From the NCBI GenBank assembly GCA_902706235.1, contig CACSJR010000006.1, forward strand, positions 124,001 to 188,000: 64,000 bases of DNA, read 5' to 3'. The stretch comes from Citrobacter sp. 18056. Lineage in GTDB: Bacteria; Pseudomonadota; Gammaproteobacteria; Enterobacterales; Enterobacteriaceae. The notes below the pieces were generated by a model. That model worked only from the letters and a program-made list of their open reading frames with translations, made no database searches and was not told the origin of the DNA. The translations under genes and the position numbers were made by a program. Shown one piece after another: positions 9,786-21,575 of the stretch; position 1 is the stretch's first letter; the number at the start of each line of letters is the position of its first letter.

Positions 9786-10614
9786 CTTCCCAGATTTATT
9801 ACAGGTAGCAAAAGAACGCGGTTTTAAAGCAGTGGGTTCCTTTAATTTACATTGCCTGGAAATGTTGCCCGCTTATTTTAAAGCCGCCAAAGTAACGAAC
9901 AGCCCGCTAATGATTCAGATCTCAACGGGTACCGCGGAATATTTAGGTTATCGCTTACTGGTTGATTCGGTTTGTTCTTTAGCGGAAAGCCAGAATATCC
10001 CAACCTGCCTGCATCTGGATCACTGTTCGGATATTGAATCCATTAAAACGGCAATTGATGCCGGGTTCAGTTCGGTGATGTATGACGGCTCGCATCTGGA
10101 AATGGCAGAGAATATCGCCAATACGCGAAAAGTTATCGAAATTGCCCGTCCGCGAAATGTTTCTGTTGAAGCAGAGTTAGGCGCAATCGGCGGTTCGGAA
10201 GACGGTAAAGCGGTGGCGGCGGAAGATATTTGTTTTACCACTACGGAAGATGCCCGGCACTTTGTTGCTGAAACGCAGGTCGATATGCTGGCGGTCTCCG
10301 TGGGCACCGTACATGGCCTGTATACCGGCAAAGCCAAAATCCAGCATCAGCGCCTGGCGGACATCAGCGAAGTCACCAGAACGCCACTGGTACTGCACGG
10401 TGGGACGGGCGTCAGCGATGAGGATATGCGCCGTGCCGTGGCGGGGGGAATCGACAAAGTGAACGTCGGTACAGAGATGAACGTTCAGTGGGTCGGTCAT
10501 TGCCAGGAGACGTTTGGCAAAGGCAAAGTTAATGACAGCGTGCGAAAATTTTTAATTCCGGCTAACGATGCGGTGGCTGCGGTATTAATCGAAAAGATCG
10601 CATTGTTTAAATAA
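9772..10614 (+). CDS. Class II ketose-bisphosphate aldolase (GatY/KbaY/FbaA family)
   Basis: This zinc aldolase of 280 residues cleaves a ketose 1,6-bisphosphate to glycerone phosphate and an aldehyde phosphate. Visible active-site residues are Asp83-His84 in HLDHC, Glu133 and Glu135 in VEAELG, His181 in GTVHGLY, His209 in VLHGGTG and the NVGTE motif that binds phosphate. The length matches tagatose-bisphosphate aldolases (about 284), but LHGGTGV differs from their LHGASDV, so the sugar is not fixed. The ATG at 9772 lies inside the IIC gene, 14 bases before its stop, behind AGAGG. Confidence 0.85.
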   Translation: MSLYNFPDLLQVAKERGFKAVGSFNLHCLEMLPAYFKAAKVTNSPLMIQISTGTAEYLGYRLLVDSVCSLAESQNIPTCLHLDHCSDIESIKTAIDAGFSSVMYDGSHLEMAENIANTRKVIEIARPRNVSVEAELGAIGGSEDGKAVAAEDICFTTTEDARHFVAETQVDMLAVSVGTVHGLYTGKAKIQHQRLADISEVTRTPLVLHGGTGVSDEDMRRAVAGGIDKVNVGTEMNVQWVGHCQETFGKGKVNDSVRKFLIPANDAVAAVLIEKIALFK

Positions 10615-10683
10615 CGGATGCGTTAATCTTTACTCTTCACTGTAACCCTGGTTGCCCGACAATCATCAGGGCGGGAGATAGCT

Positions 10684-10953
10684 ATGTTTGAATCACTAAA
10701 AAGAGTGTTTAAGCCGGATAATACAGATACGGAAAAATATGATATTCAGGCGGGAGAGCTTGCGGCTGAATTAACGGCTCTGGAAAATACATTATCGGCA
10801 GATCCCCTGAATAGCGAAGCGCAAAAAACATTAATGCTGCGTTATAACCAGGCGTTACAGGTCTTTGCGAAGAGTAAAACACACCGTCAGTATATCGATC
10901 CTTTATTTGTCAAAATAGACGAGCTGCGCAATATCATCCGCAGAACTATTTAA
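10684..10953 (+). CDS. Small protein of unknown function, 89 residues
   Basis: I do not recognise a family. The sequence is charged and predicted mostly helical, without a signal peptide, membrane segment, cysteine or histidine cluster. The only histidine is at position 59 (KTHRQY). GGGAGA precedes the ATG and the stop is nine bases before the EIIA gene, so it is translated within the operon. Its place between aldolase and EIIA suggests an accessory or regulatory role in the pathway, or an adaptor for the PTS, but nothing in the sequence proves that. Confidence 0.7.
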   Translation: MFESLKRVFKPDNTDTEKYDIQAGELAAELTALENTLSADPLNSEAQKTLMLRYNQALQVFAKSKTHRQYIDPLFVKIDELRNIIRRTI

Positions 10954-10962
10954 GGAGCCATT

Positions 10963-11400
10963 ATGGCGATTAAGGAGTTATTGATCGAGGCGCAGGCAAT
11001 CCAGGTCGGCGTACGTGAAAAAGACTGGCAAAAGGTCATTGAAATGGCCGCCCGGCCGCTGGTTGAGAACGGCTATATTTTGCCGTCCTATCACCAGGCG
11101 GTAATCGCTAACACGCTGGAGCACGGTGCCTATTACGTGTTTGAGGAAGGCATCGCTATGCCCCATGCCAGGCCGGAGTGCGGGGTGCTGAAAAACAGCT
11201 TCAGCCTGCTACTGCTGGATGAGCCGATAGGTTTTGCCGACAGCGACAAGGCCGATATCGTTATCATGTTTGCAGCCAAAGACAGCAATGCACATATCGA
11301 AGAGGGTATTCGTGCCATTGTGAATTGGCTTGGTGACGACGACGTTATGGCAAAACTGCGCAAGGCAAAAGCGAAAGAAGAGGTGATTGCAATATTATGA
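10963..11400 (+). CDS. PTS EIIA, mannitol/fructose/ascorbate (EIIA-2) family
   Basis: This cytoplasmic phosphocarrier of 145 residues accepts phosphate from HPr on His68 in the GIAMPHARPE motif and passes it to the Cys8 EIIB of the same operon. The length and motif fit UlaC-type EIIA. AAGGAG precedes the ATG. The stop overlaps the next start as ATGA, so the kinase is translationally coupled to it. With EIIB and EIIC, this completes a full ascorbate-type permease. Confidence 0.88.
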   Translation: MAIKELLIEAQAIQVGVREKDWQKVIEMAARPLVENGYILPSYHQAVIANTLEHGAYYVFEEGIAMPHARPECGVLKNSFSLLLLDEPIGFADSDKADIVIMFAAKDSNAHIEEGIRAIVNWLGDDDVMAKLRKAKAKEEVIAIL

Positions 11401-11954
11401 GTCAGACAACGCGAACACAGGGCAAAACGGTGGTACTTGTGAACGGCGTTCCCGCATCAGGGAAGAGCACCATCGCACAACTGTTGTCAGAACATTTTGC
11501 TCTGCCAGTGCTGACCATCGACGGTATTAAAGAGCCGTTTATGGCGCAATTTGACAATATCGACAGGCCATTCAATCGCCGTTTGGGCTGCGCCGCGTAT
11601 GAGGTGATCTGGTCGATAGTCGCTGCCAGCCCGCAGCAGTGTGTCTTTCTGATTGATGCATGGTTTGGCTTCCAGCCGAAGGAATCGTTGATCCGTTATC
11701 TCGAAAAAGCAGGCATTACCCGGGTTCTGGAGGTGTGGAATAGTATCCCCGGAAATTTGGCGGCGGCACGCTATGCACAGAGACTGGGAGTCAGGCGTAA
11801 CGGCCATCCCGGTGAAGAGTACCTTCCCGAGTTATTGCGCCTGGCAGATTGCGCGCAACCTATGTCGTTAGGGCCCGTGTATACCGTGGATCAGGGGAAG
11901 CCGGTGGATAATACGGCCCTGATTGCCTGGCTGACTCATGCGCTGGAAGAGTAA
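11397..11954 (+). CDS. P-loop small-molecule kinase of unknown substrate
   Basis: This 185-residue ATP-binding protein has a Walker A motif GVPASGKST at residues 17-25. This is the layout of compact kinases such as gluconate kinase, shikimate kinase and chloramphenicol phosphotransferase. A further acidic stretch (FLIDAWFG) could be a Walker B-like or substrate-binding strand. It is the last gene of the PfkA-like operon and overlaps the EIIA stop by four bases, so a role in the same sugar pathway is probable. It might phosphorylate a non-PTS substrate or a cleavage product. I cannot name the substrate. Confidence 0.68.
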   Translation: MSQTTRTQGKTVVLVNGVPASGKSTIAQLLSEHFALPVLTIDGIKEPFMAQFDNIDRPFNRRLGCAAYEVIWSIVAASPQQCVFLIDAWFGFQPKESLIRYLEKAGITRVLEVWNSIPGNLAAARYAQRLGVRRNGHPGEEYLPELLRLADCAQPMSLGPVYTVDQGKPVDNTALIAWLTHALEE

Positions 11955-12008
11955 ACCTTGCGATAGGAAGGGTTGATCTGGGGAGAGGGTGGGTGTATTT
12001 TGTTGTTA

Positions 12009-12023
12009 TGTTATACTATAACA
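12009..12023. promoter_or_regulatory. Zur operator upstream of rpmE2
   Basis: TGTTATACTATAACA is a perfect palindrome around a central C and matches the enterobacterial Zur consensus TGTTATANTATAACA. It contains a TATACT -10 element and ends 13 bases before the rpmE2 ATG, so Zn-bound Zur would block the promoter. Confidence 0.88.
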
Positions 12024-12036
12024 ATTGAGGTTGATT

Positions 12037-12297
12037 ATGAGAACCGATATCCATCCACACTACCGTACCGTGGTGTTCCACGACACCAGCGCCAACGAAT
12101 ACTTCAAAGTCGGGTCGACCATTAAAACCGACAGGGAAATCGAACTGGACGGGGAAACTTTCCCGTACATCACCCTTGAAGTGTCGTCTAAGTCGCATCC
12201 GTTCTATACCGGGAAGCAAAAAACCTTCTCGAATGAAGGCAGCATGGCGCGTTTCCGTCAGCGTTTTGGCGGCTTTCTTGATGCGAAACGAGGCTAA
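12037..12297 (+). CDS. rpmE2: Ribosomal protein L31 type B (zinc-independent), RpmE2/YkgM
   Basis: This 86-residue ribosomal protein replaces zinc-binding L31 when zinc is scarce, freeing zinc from ribosomes. It matches E. coli YkgM through [21 protein letters not shown] and [11 protein letters not shown], and lacks the CxxC motifs of the zinc form. I chose the ATG at 12037 because GAGG is correctly spaced; an ATG four codons earlier is less well placed and would lengthen the conserved N-terminus. It is followed after two bases by rpmJ2 and preceded by a Zur box. Confidence 0.93.
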   Translation: MRTDIHPHYRTVVFHDTSANEYFKVGSTIKTDREIELDGETFPYITLEVSSKSHPFYTGKQKTFSNEGSMARFRQRFGGFLDAKRG

Positions 12298-12299
12298 AC

Positions 12300-12440
12300 A
12301 TGCAGGTTCTGAATTCACTTAAAAGCGCGAAACAGCGCCACCCGGATTGTCAGATTGTAAGACGCAAAGGGCGATTGTACGTCATTTGCAAAACAAACCC
12401 CCGCTTTAAAGCTGTGCAGGGGCGCAAGAAAAGACGTTAA
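12300..12440 (+). CDS. rpmJ2: Ribosomal protein L36 type B (zinc-independent), RpmJ2/YkgO
   Basis: This 46-residue basic ribosomal protein reads [11 protein letters not shown], then [19 protein letters not shown], and ends in a lysine/arginine cluster. It matches E. coli YkgO. It lacks the full set of zinc ligands of the primary L36 and substitutes for it under zinc starvation. It is in an operon with rpmE2 and so under the same Zur control. The last four bases overlap the end of the converging acetyltransferase gene. Confidence 0.92.
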   Translation: MQVLNSLKSAKQRHPDCQIVRRKGRLYVICKTNPRFKAVQGRKKRR

Positions 12441-13147
12441 CGTTTTGGTTGTCGCCAACTTTCCAGGGAAGTCCTCTGCTTGCCGTCGGCGCTAAAATTA
12501 TCGGCGGCAAGCCATTTCTGCATCGCGCCATCTACCTCTGGCCACTCCTGGTCGATAATCGAAAACCAGTCTGTGTCACGATTATGCCCTTTGATAACCA
12601 GCGCCTGACGAAATTGCCCTTCATACTGAAAGCCCATGCGCAGCGCGGCGCGGCGGGACGGCTCATTCAGACTGTTACATTTCCACTCATATCGGCGATA
12701 GCCGAGAGTGTCGAACGCGTAACGCATCAGCAGCCATTGCGCTTCGGTGGACATCGGCGTGCGGCTCAGCAGCGGTGAAAAATGCACATGGCCCACTTCA
12801 ACGACGCCATTTTTACTGTCGATGCGCATCAACGCCAGCGTGCCAACCGGCTGCCCGCTCTGTTTATCGATGACCGCGAAATGAATCGGGTCCTGTAAGG
12901 TCACCACACTGTGCACCCACGCGCGGTAGCTTTCCACATCGGTGTCCGGCTCGCGCAGCAGCCATGTCCAGGCGCGGGTGTCTTCCGCCAGCTGATAGGC
13001 GGCAAACAGCGCGTCGGCATGTTCAGTCCGTAAAGGTTCTAGTCGGCACAGACGGCCTTCCAGGGTTTCACGACCCGGATGCGGGCGCGGCTGCCAGTCC
13101 GGGAGAGCTTCCCCAACCGGCTGACCAAACTCATTATTCTGACTCAT
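12437..13147 (-). CDS. GNAT-family N-acetyltransferase, RimJ/RimL type
   Basis: This 236-residue protein has a GNAT_3 acetyl-CoA-binding domain at about residues 25-190, including the [10 protein letters not shown] start, the central [24 protein letters not shown] strand region and the [21 protein letters not shown] acetyl-CoA motif near the end. RimJ/RimL relatives acetylate protein N-termini or small amines; the substrate here is unknown. The ATG at 13147 has GGAGT upstream. The open frame runs 91 codons further without homology. It is divergent from the MocR gene. Confidence 0.82.
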   Translation of the reverse strand: MSQNNEFGQPVGEALPDWQPRPHPGRETLEGRLCRLEPLRTEHADALFAAYQLAEDTRAWTWLLREPDTDVESYRAWVHSVVTLQDPIHFAVIDKQSGQPVGTLALMRIDSKNGVVEVGHVHFSPLLSRTPMSTEAQWLLMRYAFDTLGYRRYEWKCNSLNEPSRRAALRMGFQYEGQFRQALVIKGHNRDTDWFSIIDQEWPEVDGAMQKWLAADNFSADGKQRTSLESWRQPKR

Positions 13148-13246
13148 ACTGACTCCTTTTTGGACGCGTTTACGCAGAATAGGGTGCTGATGGTTCCCTG
13201 GAAAGAGCCACTGGCGTATCTTCTGGTGGTACCACGAGGAGATCCG

Positions 13247-14707
13247 ATGAATATTCCTGATGATGCGTTTTATGGGCTGCTGACGAAGGCCGTGCAGTTG
13301 CGCGACGGTGAAACGCTGCAGCGGACGATTTACCATGCGCTGCGCAACGCTATTCTGAACGGGCAGCTGCAGCCGCAGAGCCGTTTGCCCGGCTCGCGCG
13401 CCATTGCCCAGCAGCTGCAACTTTCACGTAATACCATTAATGCCGCGCTGGATCAGCTGGCGACGGAAGGCTATTTGCTGCGTGATCGACAAGGCTCTCA
13501 GGTGGCGACGCTGCCACATTCCCCGACGAATGAAACGACCCCGCCCTTGGTAATCCGCCTGCCACCGCATCTGGCACAGCTGCCCGCAGGTACGCGTCGG
13601 GATTCGCCGGTGCTGGCGTTTACACCGGGCACGCCTGCGGTGAACTATTTCCCGTTGCCGCTTTGGCGCCGTCTGCTCGATCGCGTATGGCGTGATGAAG
13701 GCAGTACGCTGTTGGGCTACGGTGATTCCGCTGGCGAATGGTCGCTGCGGATGGCGATTGCCCGGCATCTGGCGCTGTCACGCGGGATTGATTGCGATGC
13801 AAGCCAGGTGGTGATTACCGAAGGCGCACGTGAAGGGCTGAATTTGTGCACCCAGCTGCTGAGTGAAAGAGGCCAGCCGGTGTGGTTCGAAGACCCGGGA
13901 TATTTTGGCGCACGCAGCGCGTTTATTTCCGCCGGATTGCCGATTCATGGCCTGCCGGTGGATGAAGAAGGCATGTGCTTTACCTCGGTGGCATTGCCCA
14001 CGCCGCGATTCATTTTCACTTCGCCTTCGTACCAGTATCCGCTCGGAAATCTGATGAGCGCCACGCGACGTCTGGCGTGGCTGGCGTTCGCCCGTCAGCA
14101 TGACGCGTGGATTATTGAAGATGATTACGACAGTGAGTTTCGCTACAGCGGCGAGCCGATTCCGGCGATGCTCGGGATGGTGCCGAATGCACCGGTGGTG
14201 TATCTCGGGACTTTCAGCAAAACGCTGTTTCCGTCGCTGCGTATCGGATTTGTGGTGATGCCCAAAGCGCTGGCTAAATCGGTGCAGCCTGCGATTCATT
14301 CGTTGTTACGCGGTGGGCATCGCGCCGAGCAGCGAACGTTGGCGCATTTCATTGAGGAAGGGCACTACGCGCGGCACCTGGCATCGATGCGTCGTTTATA
14401 CCGTAAGCGTCAGGCGCAGCTCCGGGCGGCCATTCAGCAGGAGCTGACGTTTCCACACCAGATTTCTGCCGGGGAAGGGGGAATGCATCTGACGGTGAAA
14501 ATCGCCGGGATTGATGACGGAAAGGTGGTGGATTTAGCGCGCCAGTTCCAGCTGGCCCCGGCGGCGCTGAGCCGTTTTTATCTTGACCCGACTCAGGGCG
14601 AAACCGGGCTTGTGCTGGGGTACGGCAATACGTCCGCTTCGCGGTTTACGGCCGGTATCCGTACCCTGAATCAGCTTATTGCGCAGACTCGGCGCGCGTC
14701 AGAGTAA
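13247..14707 (+). CDS. MocR/PdxR-family regulator (GntR helix-turn-helix fused to aminotransferase)
   Basis: This 486-residue protein joins an N-terminal GntR-type winged helix-turn-helix (about residues 20-90; [18 protein letters not shown]) to a fold-type I aminotransferase domain. Lys325 in [17 protein letters not shown] is the expected PLP-binding lysine. Members sense PLP or an amino compound and often control adjacent divergent genes. Here that would be the acetyltransferase gene on the other strand. An AGGAG site fixes the ATG at 13247. Its last 32 bases overlap the end of the converging ylaC gene. Confidence 0.88.
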   Translation: MNIPDDAFYGLLTKAVQLRDGETLQRTIYHALRNAILNGQLQPQSRLPGSRAIAQQLQLSRNTINAALDQLATEGYLLRDRQGSQVATLPHSPTNETTPPLVIRLPPHLAQLPAGTRRDSPVLAFTPGTPAVNYFPLPLWRRLLDRVWRDEGSTLLGYGDSAGEWSLRMAIARHLALSRGIDCDASQVVITEGAREGLNLCTQLLSERGQPVWFEDPGYFGARSAFISAGLPIHGLPVDEEGMCFTSVALPTPRFIFTSPSYQYPLGNLMSATRRLAWLAFARQHDAWIIEDDYDSEFRYSGEPIPAMLGMVPNAPVVYLGTFSKTLFPSLRIGFVVMPKALAKSVQPAIHSLLRGGHRAEQRTLAHFIEEGHYARHLASMRRLYRKRQAQLRAAIQQELTFPHQISAGEGGMHLTVKIAGIDDGKVVDLARQFQLAPAALSRFYLDPTQGETGLVLGYGNTSASRFTAGIRTLNQLIAQTRRASE

Positions 14708-15146
14708 AGATGTCGTAGAACGACAGTTCGCCTTTGGTGGCGATCATTTTCTTCAGCTGGTTTTTCTGCGGTTCTGCCACGCGCGGCGACTGCATAATGC
14801 TGTCGATCAGCGCTTCGGGTACAAAACGGGTGTTGTACCATTCGCCGTTGTAGCAGACGCGGAAATCGAGCACGTCTATATCTTCGTAACGGTAGCGTGG
14901 GGCCACGTCAAAAAAGAAAAATCCATTCATCACGATGAACAGTACCACCAACAGCCATTGAGAGTCCGCCAGCGTTTCGGAACGGTACATCACAATCCAG
15001 GTGGCGAGGAAGCCGAGATACATGGCGATAAACAGCCCTGGGAAGCGGCGAATAAAGCTGATGCTGAAGCGCGGACGATTGTCTCGCTTCTCGGTGCTGT
15101 TCAGCTCGTTGATGGTGCGGGTGAGCAGTTGTTGGATTTCGGACAT
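14676..15146 (-). CDS. ylaC: Inner membrane protein YlaC
   Basis: This 156-residue protein has two membrane segments at about residues 36-55 and 62-80, then a conserved cytoplasmic part ([27 protein letters not shown] ending [11 protein letters not shown]). It is clearly the orthologue of E. coli YlaC, whose function is unknown. As in E. coli it precedes maa on the same strand. It marks the right edge of the accessory block that begins after pdeB. Confidence 0.92.
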   Translation of the reverse strand: MSEIQQLLTRTINELNSTEKRDNRPRFSISFIRRFPGLFIAMYLGFLATWIVMYRSETLADSQWLLVVLFIVMNGFFFFDVAPRYRYEDIDVLDFRVCYNGEWYNTRFVPEALIDSIMQSPRVAEPQKNQLKKMIATKGELSFYDIFTLTRAESAQ

Positions 15147-15242
15147 CTGCGCCTTCTGTTATGCCTGAATCGGGGATGCCCTATTTTATGTTGCGTCAAT
15201 TCAGGCGAAAAGTAACAGTTCAGTGACAGAAAAGCATAACAG

Positions 15243-15797
15243 TCAGGTGAGCATTTTGATTATCTTCGCCGGATTGCCGCCCACCACCGCATTGGCCGGG
15301 ACATCTTTTACCACCACCGCGCCGGAGGCAATCACCGCATTATCGCCGATGGTGACCCCCGGATTAATGATAGCCCGGCCGCCAATCCAGACGCTGTTGC
15401 CAATCGTTACCGGTTTTCCGTATTCCGCCCCGCTGTTACGCTCGTCGGCATCCAGTGGATGGGTGGCGGTATAAATATGTACGCCGGGGGCGAGCATGCA
15501 GTTGTCGCCAATTCGAATCGGACAGACATCTAGCATCACGCAGTCGAAATTAGCGTAAAAGTTATGGCCGAGGAAAATGTTGTAGCCGTAGTCGCAGCGG
15601 AAAGTGGGCTCAATATACGCGTCTTCGGCCCGCCCGAGCAGTTCACCGAGCAAACGGGAACGTAGCGCTTTCTCCTCAGGCGAGGAGTGATTGTATTGAT
15701 GCAGAGAGTTTCTGGCGCGTAAACGGTCGGCACGGAGGGTGACATCACCCGGACGATACAGCTCTCCGGCGATCATTTTACATTTTTCTTCACTCAT
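15243..15797 (-). CDS. maa: Maltose O-acetyltransferase
   Basis: This 184-residue cytoplasmic enzyme transfers acetyl from acetyl-CoA to maltose and other sugars. It has the left-handed beta-helix hexapeptide repeats of the LacA/NodL family ([19 protein letters not shown], the catalytic-His region, and [20 protein letters not shown]-like repeats). An AGGAGA site precedes the ATG. A reverse-strand TATACT -10 element at 15826-15831 and a CRP site at 15870-15885 lie upstream. Confidence 0.93.
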   Translation of the reverse strand: MSEEKCKMIAGELYRPGDVTLRADRLRARNSLHQYNHSSPEEKALRSRLLGELLGRAEDAYIEPTFRCDYGYNIFLGHNFYANFDCVMLDVCPIRIGDNCMLAPGVHIYTATHPLDADERNSGAEYGKPVTIGNSVWIGGRAIINPGVTIGDNAVIASGAVVVKDVPANAVVGGNPAKIIKMLT

Positions 15798-15869
15798 GTG
15801 ATTCTCCTTTTAATCAGAGAGTCACAGTATAGGCTGTCGCACCATTGGGGAACGTTCCCTGGCTCGACG

Positions 15870-15885
15870 TGTGACTTTTATCACA
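15870..15885. promoter_or_regulatory. CRP site upstream of maa
   Basis: TGTGACTTTTATCACA is a perfect TGTGA-N6-TCACA core. Its centre is about 58-62 bases upstream of the start expected from the TATACT -10 element of maa, the spacing of a class I CRP promoter. Confidence 0.75.
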
Positions 15886-15945
15886 TTGTAATCTGTACTG
15901 TTGTCAGTAAAGAAATAAGAGGGAGGGGAGCATTAGCTGTGTTAA

Positions 15946-16164
15946 TTAACGGATAAATTTCCACACTGATGATGGGATTTTATCATAGAGCTTATTCATT
16001 GTGAGTTCTGCGAGACGATGATCCGCTGCTGAGTAAAAAACAGCCAGTTCATTATCTGAGAGTTCATATTTATTCTTTTCAATAACGCGTTCCAATGTAT
16101 CAAGCGTCTGACAACGTCGCAGTCGCATCAAATAATCAGTTTTTGTTAAAGGTTGATCTGACAT
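15946..16164 (-). CDS. hha: Haemolysin expression-modulating protein Hha
   Basis: This 72-residue protein binds H-NS and strengthens silencing of horizontally acquired genes. It is nearly identical to E. coli Hha ([57 protein letters not shown]). The residue pattern that contacts H-NS is intact. It lies 27 bases after tomB in the usual tomB-hha operon, where TomB is the antitoxin-like partner. Confidence 0.96.
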   Translation of the reverse strand: MSDQPLTKTDYLMRLRRCQTLDTLERVIEKNKYELSDNELAVFYSAADHRLAELTMNKLYDKIPSSVWKFIR

Positions 16165-16191
16165 AACTTCACCTTTTTGATTGTAATAATT

Positions 16192-16566
16192 TTAACAAGA
16201 AAGACTTACAGGGTTCGTCCGGCTAAGATTGACAAAGCAACGGAAGAGCCTGTTTCCAGACTTCCGCCATTTCTGCAAATCATCAGCATTAATGCCGTAG
16301 TTACTGAACAACATAAAGGTGTCGTCCAGATATTCATCAATTTGCGCGATCAATTTATTGTCTTCGTTATACTTAATTTTGTAATTAAGTGCGAAGGTTG
16401 CAATGTGCTCGATCAGTTCATTGAGTTGAAGATTCAGGGCCGACGTAGGGTCATTAACCCAGCCAGCTCGGTTTTCTTCAAGGTTAGCGAGACAGTCATG
16501 ATACAACGTTTCACAGAGGAATTTAAGCTGTGCGAGATCATGTCTTTTTGGCGAGTACTCGTCCAT
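16192..16566 (-). CDS. tomB: Hha toxicity modulator TomB
   Basis: This 124-residue acidic protein (formerly YbaJ) counteracts Hha by oxygen-dependent oxidation of an Hha cysteine, and affects biofilm formation. The sequence follows E. coli TomB, opening MDEYSPKRHDLAQLKFLCETLYHDC. It is directly upstream of hha on the same strand. The following 505 bp to acrB hold the tomB promoter and the acrAB terminator. Confidence 0.95.
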   Translation of the reverse strand: MDEYSPKRHDLAQLKFLCETLYHDCLANLEENRAGWVNDPTSALNLQLNELIEHIATFALNYKIKYNEDNKLIAQIDEYLDDTFMLFSNYGINADDLQKWRKSGNRLFRCFVNLSRTNPVSLSC

Positions 16567-17021
16567 AACGCATCCCCTTATGATTAATCAACAAACACCG
16601 TGTGGGATGGATACTACTGTCTGACCCGGAACATACGCTGTGAACCTGATACCGTAACTATAATCTACTCTGAAAAAGATTTCACCGCGCTATTACGAAA
16701 AATTACAATTACCGTTATTTAGCGCGCCACCATCAACATTTCACGACATTGCTAATACCAATGACGTACGACTGTTATCGGAAAAGAGGCGTAGACACGC
16801 TTATTTTTCATTAGGTTATGTTTAATACCAACCCGTTTTAGTGAATAGCCATTTAATGCAAGCCAATCAAACTAAGAGTAATCTTAAGTGATCGCCTGAA
16901 AACAAGGCAGAATCTCCGCATATTGCCTGCGGAAAATATCCACATTATTAAGATTATATCCCTGATGATTGTTGGCGTTAAATATACGATTGAGCAATAC
17001 GTGCGATTCATCTTATGAGAC
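16567..17021. other. Intergenic region between tomB and acrB with no gene seen
   Basis: This AT-rich stretch has no open frame with homology or a ribosome binding site. A small hairpin (TCCGCA ... TGCGGA) lies near 16914-16932. The part nearest 16567 should hold the tomB-hha promoter, but I could not fix its elements. E. coli has a gap of similar size here. Confidence 0.6.
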
Positions 17022-17054
17022 AAAAAAGAAGGGCCGCAGAAGCGACCCTTTTTC
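17022..17054 (-). terminator. Rho-independent terminator of acrAB
   Basis: On the reverse strand, AAGGGTCGC pairs with GCGGCCCTT around a TTCT loop and is followed by a T-rich tract. It lies 20-50 bases after the acrB stop. Confidence 0.85.
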
Positions 17055-17071
17055 ATTACAGCAAACGTTAA

Positions 17072-20221
<3,150 letters not shown>

Positions 20222-20240
20222 TTAACGTCTCCTGTTTAAG

Positions 20241-21434
20241 TTAAGACTTAGGCTGTTCTGACGCTGCATTACCTGCAGTTTGCTGCTGTGCGTCAGAAGT
20301 GACTTCCTGCGCTTTTACCTGAGCGCCCGGTTTCACTTTTTGTAAACCGGTAATGATGACGCGATCGCCTGTTTTCAGACCGTCTGTAACCAGCCATTTG
20401 TCGCCGATAGCCTGGGTTGCGGTAATCTGGCGAAGTTCAACTTTGTCGCCTTCACCGACCAGCATGACGCTGGCATCACCACGTGGGGTACGCGTTACGC
20501 CCTGCTGAGGTACCAGCAGCGCCGTCGGGTTGGTCCCTTCTTCCAGTTTTGCCCGCACGAACATGCCCGGTAACAGGGTATGGTCAGGATTCGGGAAGAC
20601 AGCGCGAAGGGTAATAGAACCGGTGGTCTGGTCTACGGTCACATCAGAGAATTCCAGGGTACCATTCTGCGAATATTTGATACCGTCCTGAGTAACGAGG
20701 TCGACTTTCGCTTTGCCGTCAACTTGCTTCAGCGCGCCGCTCGCCAGTTCCTGCTTCAGACGCAGGAAATCGTTACTGGATTGCGTAACATCCACATAGA
20801 TAGGATCAAGCTGCTGCACGGTTGCCAGGGCATCAGCCTGACCGTTCTGTACCAGCGCACCTTCGGTAACGGAAGATTTGCCAATGCGGCCACTGATTGG
20901 AGAAGTCACTTTGGTGTAAGCCAGATTGATACGCGCGCTTTCAACCGCAGCTTTTGCAGCGACAACGGCAGCGTTAGCCTGCTGTGCATCCGCCAGGGCT
21001 GTGTCGTAATCCTGCTTACTGATGTACTGCGTACCGACCAGTTTCTGATAACGGTTAACCGTCAGCTGAGCGATTTTCGCTGCAGCATCTGCTTTCGCCA
21101 GATCGCCTTTTGCACTGTCGTACGCAGCCTGATAGGTTGCCGGATCAATCTGATACAGAGACTCGCCAGCCTTGATTTCACCGCCTTCCGTAAAGTTGCG
21201 CTTCAGGATAATGCCACTCACCTGAGGACGAACTTCTGCGATACGGAAAGCACTGGTGCGGCCAGGTAATTCAGTCGTGATTTGGAGAGGTTCGGTTTTG
21301 AGCGTTACAACACCAACTTCTGGCGTATGCGCCGCTCTTTGTTGAGCCTGTTTATCGTCACATCCTGTAAGCGCTAAGCTGCCTGAAAGCATCAGAACGA
21401 CCGCCAGAGGCGTTAACCCTCTGTTTTTGTTCAT
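20241..21434 (-). CDS. acrA: Membrane fusion lipoprotein AcrA
   Basis: This 397-residue periplasmic adaptor links AcrB to TolC. The signal peptide ends in a lipobox, LALTGC, with the lipid-modified Cys25. Then come the lipoyl, alpha-hairpin, beta-barrel and membrane-proximal domains, as in E. coli AcrA of equal length. The ATG at 21434 is the conserved start; the open frame extends 20 codons upstream without homology. It is transcribed divergently from its repressor gene acrR. Confidence 0.97.
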   Translation of the reverse strand: MNKNRGLTPLAVVLMLSGSLALTGCDDKQAQQRAAHTPEVGVVTLKTEPLQITTELPGRTSAFRIAEVRPQVSGIILKRNFTEGGEIKAGESLYQIDPATYQAAYDSAKGDLAKADAAAKIAQLTVNRYQKLVGTQYISKQDYDTALADAQQANAAVVAAKAAVESARINLAYTKVTSPISGRIGKSSVTEGALVQNGQADALATVQQLDPIYVDVTQSSNDFLRLKQELASGALKQVDGKAKVDLVTQDGIKYSQNGTLEFSDVTVDQTTGSITLRAVFPNPDHTLLPGMFVRAKLEEGTNPTALLVPQQGVTRTPRGDASVMLVGEGDKVELRQITATQAIGDKWLVTDGLKTGDRVIITGLQKVKPGAQVKAQEVTSDAQQQTAGNAASEQPKS

Positions 21435-21523
21435 ATGTAAACCTCGAGTGTCCGATTTCAAATTGATCAATGGATCAAATGTCCACAAACCCATTGCTGC
21501 TTTATATTATGGTCGTGCTATGG

Positions 21524-21547
21524 TACATACATTCACAAATGTATGTA
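21524..21547. promoter_or_regulatory. AcrR operator in the acrA-acrR intergenic region
   Basis: This 24-bp palindrome has arms TACATACATT and AATGTATGTA around CACA. It is the same sequence, up to orientation, as the characterised E. coli AcrR operator. It lies midway between the divergent acrA and acrR genes and would allow repression of both. Confidence 0.93.
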
Positions 21548-21575
21548 AATCTAACCTCTGTAAATTCACCAACCT

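Noticed and set aside
16853-17056. 67-residue open frame on the reverse strand after acrB
   Set aside because: It contains the acrAB terminator, has no ribosome binding site and no recognisable homology.
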